Positions 63,504 through 64,000 of a DNA stretch of 64,000 nucleotides are shown in pieces. Location of the stretch: NCBI GenBank assembly GCA_964520985.1, contig CAZFPB010000004.1:1-64000 (forward strand). The letters run 5' to 3'. The position numbers were made by a program, and so were the translations under genes. Every line of letters begins with the position of its first letter. Position 1 is the stretch's first letter. The notes beneath the pieces are model-generated. The model searched no databases. It saw only the letters and a list, made by a program, of their open reading frames with translations, and was not told the DNA's origin. The DNA comes from CAYSGL01 sp964520985 (GTDB lineage Bacteria > Pseudomonadota > Alphaproteobacteria > Micavibrionales > Micavibrionaceae).

Positions 63504-63875
63504 ATGAAACGTAGAGATTATTCTCGCAAAGAACAAGATAGAATGCAACGTCTTCAGCGAGAAAATGAAAAATTAAAAAAGCAGATATCCTCACTTCGTA
63601 AGCAATTATCTCGAATTGATCTAGATAGATATTCATATCTACGAGATGTTATAGAAGCTCATGAGGCTGAGGATGAAGCTTTTGATGTAAAAATGTCTCT
63701 TGAAGAAGAGAAACGTAAGTGGGAGTGTTTTGAGTGTCAGGCTGGAGTGTTACGTCTAGTTGTGGTAAGTAAAGTAGGCCAACCTTATTATTTTCGTAAA
63801 TGTGATAACTGCGGAAAAAAGACAAAACTTAAAAAATATGATGAAAACATTCAAGGTTATCAAGACGAAGATTGA
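63504..63875 (+). CDS. Coiled-coil zinc-ribbon protein
   Basis: The 123-residue product has a basic coiled coil (residues 8-40, REENEKLKKQ-type heptads) and a C-terminal ribbon of two CxxC pairs (CFECQ and CDNCGKK). It may bind DNA or RNA polymerase. It overlaps the last gene by 38 bases. Confidence 0.7.
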   Translation: MKRRDYSRKEQDRMQRLQRENEKLKKQISSLRKQLSRIDLDRYSYLRDVIEAHEAEDEAFDVKMSLEEEKRKWECFECQAGVLRLVVVSKVGQPYYFRKCDNCGKKTKLKKYDENIQGYQDED

Positions 63876-64000
63876 ATTAGCGAGCTACTGGATTAAATTC
63901 TGGTGGCTCGAATTTCAATTTGAACAAGAAGTAAAATCTAATATAAACATGAACACAGCTTTTGATTCCGTTAAGTCTGTAGAACAGGACGTTGATCAAA
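63838..64000 (+). CDS. Partial CDS running off the right end
   Basis: A frame starting ATG ATG at 63838 stays open to the end of the window (MMKTFKVIKTKIELASYWIK...). The visible 54 residues have a basic start, an aromatic amphipathic helix (YWIKFWWLEFQFEQE) and an acidic end. It overlaps the previous gene by 38 bases. Only a candidate. Confidence 0.5.
   Translation, partial: MMKTFKVIKTKIELASYWIKFWWLEFQFEQEVKSNINMNTAFDSVKSVEQDVDQ

Noticed and set aside
1..64000. CRISPR arrays, tRNA genes, integrase, attachment sites
   Set aside because: I looked for regular direct repeats, T-loop patterns, tyrosine or serine recombinase motifs and found none.

Overview
The window is part of the genome of a large, AT-rich tailed bacteriophage (Caudoviricetes). 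It carries terminase, portal, scaffold, capsid and tail genes, a complete replication and recombination module, rIIA/rIIB homologues and dense blocks of tiny overlapping genes. There is no integrase, repressor, rRNA, tRNA or CRISPR array. A Gram-negative, motile host is an inference from promoters that match the flagellar sigma-28 (FliA) consensus and from exported cell-wall proteins. The phage lineage cannot be named from sequence alone.

Layout. (1) 1-16.6 kb, minus strand: virion morphogenesis, transcribed leftward in the order two Cys-rich small proteins, small terminase, large terminase, an inserted HNH endonuclease, small proteins, portal, scaffold, major capsid protein, decoration-like beta proteins, tail-fibre-like proteins, neck or tail proteins. 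Two intrinsic terminators divide it. (2) 16.8-22.3 kb, minus strand: 24 tiny head-to-tail genes, 22 of which share a C-terminal acidic-aliphatic tail ending in Leu-Leu-Tyr (LLY). The start codon of the next gene is often nested in the Leu-Leu-Tyr codons. (3) 22.27-22.69 kb: an AT-rich, gene-free divergent control region. (4) 22.6-32.7 kb, plus strand: about 37 very small genes behind eleven near-identical promoters of the form TAAAGTTT-N11-GCCGATAA, which looks like an early host-takeover region. It includes a HicA-like protein, a GIY-YIG nuclease, a minimal kinase-like protein and many one-helix membrane proteins. (5) 32.7-46.3 kb, plus strand: rIIA, an rIIB-KTSC fusion, a MoxR ATPase with a VWA metallopeptidase-like partner, an exported lytic transglycosylase, a sigma-region-4-like protein, an RNA ligase and eleven more LLY-tail genes. 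(6) 46.3-64 kb, plus strand: metallophosphoesterase, PD-(D/E)XK nucleases, ERF annealing protein, primase-helicase, GMP reductase, deaminase, DnaQ-like exonuclease, ClpP, family A DNA polymerase, a metzincin, a CYTH protein, a RecA-like recombinase and MazG.

How it fits together. The eleven FliA-like promoters probably drive the takeover genes. Whether host FliA or a phage factor, such as the sigma-region-4-like protein, reads them is the main regulatory question. The replication genes form one long, tightly overlapping unit with internal terminators, and the morphogenesis genes run the other way. The most unusual content is the LLY-tail family: 33 genes on both strands with at least two different N-terminal domain types and one zinc-domain fusion. 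It looks like an undescribed set of small phage proteins that share a short C-terminal docking or stability motif.
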